This document shows positions 26,161 to 32,100 of a stretch of DNA of 64,000 nt, piece after piece. The DNA is from Gonocerus acuteangulatus. Taxonomy: Eukaryota > Arthropoda > Insecta > Hemiptera > Coreidae. The translations under genes and the position numbers were made by a program. The stretch lies in NCBI GenBank assembly GCA_946811695.1, contig OX328124.1, forward strand, positions 33,068,203-33,132,202, written 5' to 3'. The notes below the pieces were generated by a model, which saw only the letters and a program-made list of their open reading frames with translations, searched no databases and was not told the origin of the DNA. Every line of letters begins with the position of its first letter. Positions within the stretch are counted from its first letter, which is position 1.

Positions 26161-29100
26161 TGGTTGTGGTTTCTCTCTCCTTTCCATGCTGCAATATTTC
26201 GCCGGCTTCCCTTCCTGGTGAAATATTGCAGCATGGGGAGCAGCAACTCTGCTGGGGAGACAATCTGTATCACAAACCAAGCATGTGAACCCCAGCGAAA
26301 AAATCTAAAAGAAAACATATAAAGGGCTCAGTACCAAAGCTGACTAACCCACAATTAGAACTTACTGAGGAAATTGGAGTTAAAGTTAAGAAAATCTGAA
26401 AAAATTAGTGTTGGTGACAGAAATGATTTTAATGGGACCAATTAACATCATTTCTGTTATCAACACTATTTTTTCCCCAGATTTTTCTTAACTTTAAATT
26501 CAATTTTCTCAGTTCTCAGCCTTTCATAATATGACGATATTATCGTCCCTACCAGGTCGAACTATCGAACATGAAAAATCTCATTTTTCAGATTTGAGAC
26601 TTTGCTCTTGTATTGTGGGCAATACGGCTTGTTACAAATTGTCAGAACTCTAACCCCTTTAGAATAGCCTTTAATGCCTTAAGTAAAGTATCGAATAAGA
26701 CCATTTTCCAATACATTACTTTCGTCAATGTATCGAATATGTTAGTTCCCTAGTTTGCTCCGATTTTCATATTCGATAGTTTGACATGGTAGGGACTATA
26801 TATGTATGGGGTTGGGGGAAAATAATTTTGATTTTTTTTTTCAGAGCAAATTTATTCATATAAATTTCAGACATATCAATGATGTGTGACTTTACTGGGG
26901 AAACCGTAATTCTGTAACAATATGAGATTTCTGGGTGAAAAATTGCACGTCTGGGTGAAAAGGCATCAAAACGTCTCAGCCAAACTTTCTCAAGTTTTCC
27001 CGAGTCACTAAATATTTATTTAGTCACCTCGACGGCTAACTATCTAATCTTCATGATAAATATTTAAGTGGTCTACCGTTGTGTCGATGAAAAGCAATGC
27101 GCTTTCTGTTAATCAATTCTGGTATTTCTTTAATTTTCCTGCTCCAGTCGCATTAGATTTTGACAGTAGAGATAATTTATTAGTTTTTCCAGGCTTGAGC
27201 ATCTAATGATGAACAATTCCTTTCAAGGGGCCGACATTTTGCAAAAAATGAATCTGCAGTCGAAAATTCATTTTTGCAAAATAGACATATTTGTCCTTGA
27301 AATGACCTTGATTTTCGCCAATAGGGTGAAACAGACCTCGGATTCAGAAAATTCTTCTTGTGGAGAGCAGCCCACCAGCGCCTGCCCGCCGGAAAGGGTC
27401 TGGACGGGTCGCCCGGTGGGGGCATCAATAGGTATCAACCATAGCACACAAATAGGCATATATTTCCTCATATCCATTTTCAACTTAAAAAATTGTCATT
27501 ATTCAAATTAACATAAACAGATTAACTTGGCAAAAATAAAATCAATTCCATAACTTCGCAATACAAAATTCATAAATATCACCCTCTTCACTGGCGTTAA
27601 TGGCTAATAAGCTGGTACGCCAAAAACAAAAACAAAAAAAAAAAAAAAAAGACCTCGGATTCGAATTCAGCGTCCTCAAAACCATTTAAGCTCTACTTGT
27701 TTGTTCTTAAACGACTTCATACGAAATTTGACCTTCAAATGCCCTTAAACCTGACGTGCTGGAGTGAAACGGACTCCGGATTTGGATTGAGCGTGTGGAA
27801 ATACATAAGAATAAATGTGTGGTGTCTTTGGAAAAAAAACACTTTTAATATTTTGTGTGCCTGTGTTATACCAGGTCTGCAAGTTTAAAATGTCGTTTAT
27901 TTCTTAAAATATATACACAGTAATTTAAAAAAAAGTATAATATATTTCATTCAAAGTACTGGCCCTCGCTTTCTACACATTTTGTCCATCTCTCGGGCAA
28001 TTTATGGATACCATTCCAAAAGAATGCTTCATCTTTATTTGAAATCCATTCATCGAGCCATTTTCTTACATCCTCGAAATTGTTAAAATGTTGCTCAGCC
28101 AATGAGTGTCCCATCGATGAGAAGAGGTGATAATCAGAAGGCGCCAGGTCAGGTGAATACGGCGGGTGGGGTAGGAGTTCCCAACCAAGCGAAGAAATCG
28201 TTTCCTTAGTCAATCTGGCTGAATGTGCAGGAGCGTTATCATGCTGAAGAATGACTTTGGCGTGCCTGTGAGCCCATTCTGGGCGTTTTTCGATCAATGC
28301 GTGACTCAAATTGATCAATTGTTGTCGGTAGCGGTCGGTATTGACTGTTTCGCCGGGTTTGAGAAGCTCGTAGTAGATTACTCCCTTCTGATCCCACCAC
28401 ACACACAGCATTGTCTTCTTCCCAAAACCATCCGGTCTTGCACTCGATGTGGATGGTTGTCCTGGCGTTACCCATGATTTTATTCGTTTGGGATTCTGAA
28501 AATAAATCCATTTTTCATCGCCAGTTACAACTCGATGCAAAAAACCCTTTCTTTCGTGGCGTAAAAGCAGCATTTCGCACACAGTTTTTCGTTTTTCCAT
28601 CTGTCGTTCGTCCAATTCATGTGGAACCCATTTTCCAACCTTTTGAATCTTTCCCATAGCTCTCAGGCGATCGGAAATGGCTTGCCTAGTGACATTCAAC
28701 TGTTCTGCCATCATTTGTTGGGTTTGGGTATTGTCTTCGTCTAATAAAGATTGCAATTCGACGTCCTCAAACTTTTTTGGTCGATTTTCTCGTTTTTTAT
28801 CAGTAACATCAAAATCACCACGTTTGAAACTTTGAAACCAACGTTCACATGTCTTGACGGTTGGAGCAAGATCGCCATAAGTCTCAACAAGAATTCGATG
28901 ACATTCAGATGCCTTTTTCTTTTGATTAAATAAGAAAATCATGACATGCCGCAAATGCTCTTTATTTGGCTTAAAATTAGACATTTTTAACACCAAAGAA
29001 AGGTATGATACGTCTGCGTAAACGACTTAAAAACAACTGACTTTTGTAAACAAATGACTAACAAACAAGATAGCGTTTAGAGATAAGCAAATCCTTCAAT

Positions 29101-32100
29101 AGGCTAAGAGCGCATTCTATTGGAATTAAAACGACATTTTAAACTTGCAATCCTGGTATTGTTTTATATTATCATCTCAGAAAACAATAAATAAATAAAA
29201 AAATGTTTCAGTGAAGAAAAAGGATCTCAAACGACTGAGGAAAAGCTAACAAAAGAAACATTATTTAGGTAACGCTCAGTTTTTTATTAACATTGAATTG
29301 TAATTATTACATTAAATTTCTTACCTTTTTTAAAATTAATATTTTAGTAACACATATTAAATCAAGATTTCTGAAAATAAAGTCTTAATGTTTTCTATTT
29401 TATTAACAATAAATAAATGAACACTGATAGTTTGCTCATCTATGAACCTTGTTCCTCCACACAATGGCCAACATTTTCTTAAACCTATTAATCGTTCAAT
29501 TGATCAAAGTTTTCTTAAAAGTGAAATGTTTGTTGTTTTGCAAGTTTTTGGATAGTTTGTAGAAAAATTAAACTACTGAGAACATAAGGCTATTTTCAAA
29601 AAATGTTTATTTGTTTCCATTTGAAGTATATTTTCTTGCAATATATCGCAGTCTGGGAAGAATATTGGTATATTGCCATTAACACAACTTTTGAGAAACT
29701 TGAATTTTACTTTGATCTTGTAACCCAGCTGTATTGTGCATTTTCTACCCTCTAGATTAGAAAATATTCCCATCTCTTGAAATATTCTTAAACCATTACT
29801 ACTACAAACCACCGCTCTTTAACCTTATCTCAATATTGTATAGAAAGCTTTGAAACACATTTTGCAGAGTTATACCAATATTCTTTCACTCTGCAAAGTT
29901 TTTCATGTTGAAGATTAATGTTTCTTTAGAATGATATTAAAATTTTGCTTTATGACTTTTAATAGGTACTTAAATCAATCAAAATTAATAAAGACATTGT
30001 TCCTTTGCAGAAGAGGAGCAGGTGACATGACTTCTGAATTGATGAACGTTAGGGAAAATGCAACTTTTTCTTCTACTTTAAGGTGTAGTAACTTAGTTTC
30101 ATTGGCGTAATTTAAGCTATTTTTCTTTTTTCTTTTTTTTTTCTTTTTTTTTTTTTCTTTTTTTTTTTTTTTTCTAGTGCATTTCCTCCCATGCTCCATA
30201 GGGAGGAAGCACGCTTATGAACCTGACACCATGAGGCAACCCACAAGTGCCGACTAGAAAATTTCACTTTTCAGAACACAAGATCTTGAAAATAAAGGTG
30301 GTTCGAATTTATTTATACAGGGTGATTCAGGTCGAAGTAGCCAAACTTCAGGAGGTGATTTTAGACATAATTTCCAACAAAAAAGTTCATTTAAAGTATG
30401 GTCCGATTCCGAAAGGAAAAGGAGCTATGTCCAATTTTCTGCTTTCTTAACGTAGTAATGTTTTTTAATGAATAAGAAAGAATTTCTCAAAAAATGTTCA
30501 AGATAATTTAATTCTACTTGTGCCATCATAAAATAGATAAAATTTCCTTAAAAAACAGTAATTTAATTCACTAAACCTATTATTAAAAGATTCTTTCTGG
30601 ACTTCCAATAACGCACTTCTGTTTTTATCAATGAATCGGAGTTTTTTCGCGATTTTTTTTCCATGGCCCCTTAACGGACTAGAGATTCAGTACTTACAGG
30701 AAAACGTCTACATTTAGTAAGCATTAAATTCATGCAAACGAAGTGGAGGTTTATTGGTGGATAAATTGAATGATTGGCTCCCTTTTGTCAAAAAATGTGG
30801 AATGTAGTTTTGTTACTTTCAAATACCTTGTGTGAAGAAATTAAAAATTATTCTTTTTGTATTGGCCAAACTGTGGGAATCCAGTCCGGAAGCAATAAAA
30901 AGTAACTGGAAGAAATGATTGGAAAAGTTTTTCATTTGAAAGATATGTTACATTTGTGTTTTACAAATTTTCAATGATTTATCTTTTACACGATATAGTT
31001 GGCTCTAAAATATTTGCTAATATAATTGAAAATTTGCTCAAATTGCAATTGGACCTTTATCAACTTGTACAGTGGATCCATCCACTGTCTAACAGCGCTG
31101 GTGCTGTTTGCAGGACAGCAATCCATCAGGAACCATGAATCTATGTGCAAGCGGAACGTCTTCCATTGCAATAGGTCGAACGTGCTGAAGAAGATATTCG
31201 TCCAAAATTCTGCACCACATGTTAACTTGGAGCTGGTACAGATTGTGTGATCTTCACACGGCATAAGGATTAACATGAGACCAAGTATGCGAATTGGTAC
31301 TGTTAAATATGCCATCATTGTGAATGTGGCCTTGTCTGTCCACAAAATGTAGCGGCCGAACTATGGTTTGCACAATTTTTAGTTTTATTTGAAATCATTT
31401 CAAATGATGTGTAAATTTTGGATTACAATTATTACAACACCCTGAAATGTTTTTGAATTCTCCCCTCAAAATTTCTAATCAAAACTGGGTGCCAAATACA
31501 TCTCGTAAAAGATAAATCAATGAAAAATTGGAAAACAAGGAATGTGACATATCTCTCAAATGAAAAACTTTTCCAATCGTTTCTTTCAGTTACTTTTATT
31601 GCTTCCGGACTGGGCAAAGGATTCCCACTGTTTGGCCAATAAAAAATGAATAATTTTTAATTTGGTATTTGAAAGTAACAAAACTACATTCCACATTTTT
31701 TGACAAAATGGATCCAATCGTTCAATTTATCCCTCAATAAACCTCCACTTCATTTGCATAGATTTAATGCTTACTAAATGTAGAAGTTTTCGTGTAAGTA
31801 TTGAATCTGTAGTCCGTTAAGGGGCTGAGGAAAAAATTCGCGAAAAAACTCTGATTCCTAGATAAAAACAAAAGTGCGTTATCGGACGTCCAGAAAGTAT
31901 CTTTTAATAATGGTTTTAGTAAATTAAATTACTGTTTTTTTAAAGGAAATTTTGTCTATTTTATGATGGTATAATTATAATTTATTTATCTTTAATAGTT
32001 TTTGAGCAATCCTTTCTTATTCATTAAAAAACATTACTACGTTAAAAAAACAGAAAATTGGACATAGCTCTTTTTCCTTTCAGAATCAGACAATAATTCA

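Larger units (their letters stand above)
27871..29156 (-). mobile_element. Mos1-like mariner, full length, 1,286 bp
   Basis: 28-bp TIRs (CCAGGTCTGCAAGTTTAAAA... and its inverse beginning CCAGGATTGCAAGTTTAAAA) differ at 2 positions. TA duplications at 27869-27870 and 29157-29158. The length equals that of Drosophila Mos1. One uninterrupted transposase ORF lies inside on the - strand. Inserted in intron 15 of the KASH gene, opposite in orientation to the gene. Confidence 0.97.

Noticed and set aside
28223..28659. Forward ORFs of 82-90 codons
   Set aside because: Shadows of the mariner transposase on the other strand.
29975..30199. Lys-rich reverse frame
   Set aside because: Translation of a T/C-rich tract; it also overlaps KASH exon 17 on the other strand.
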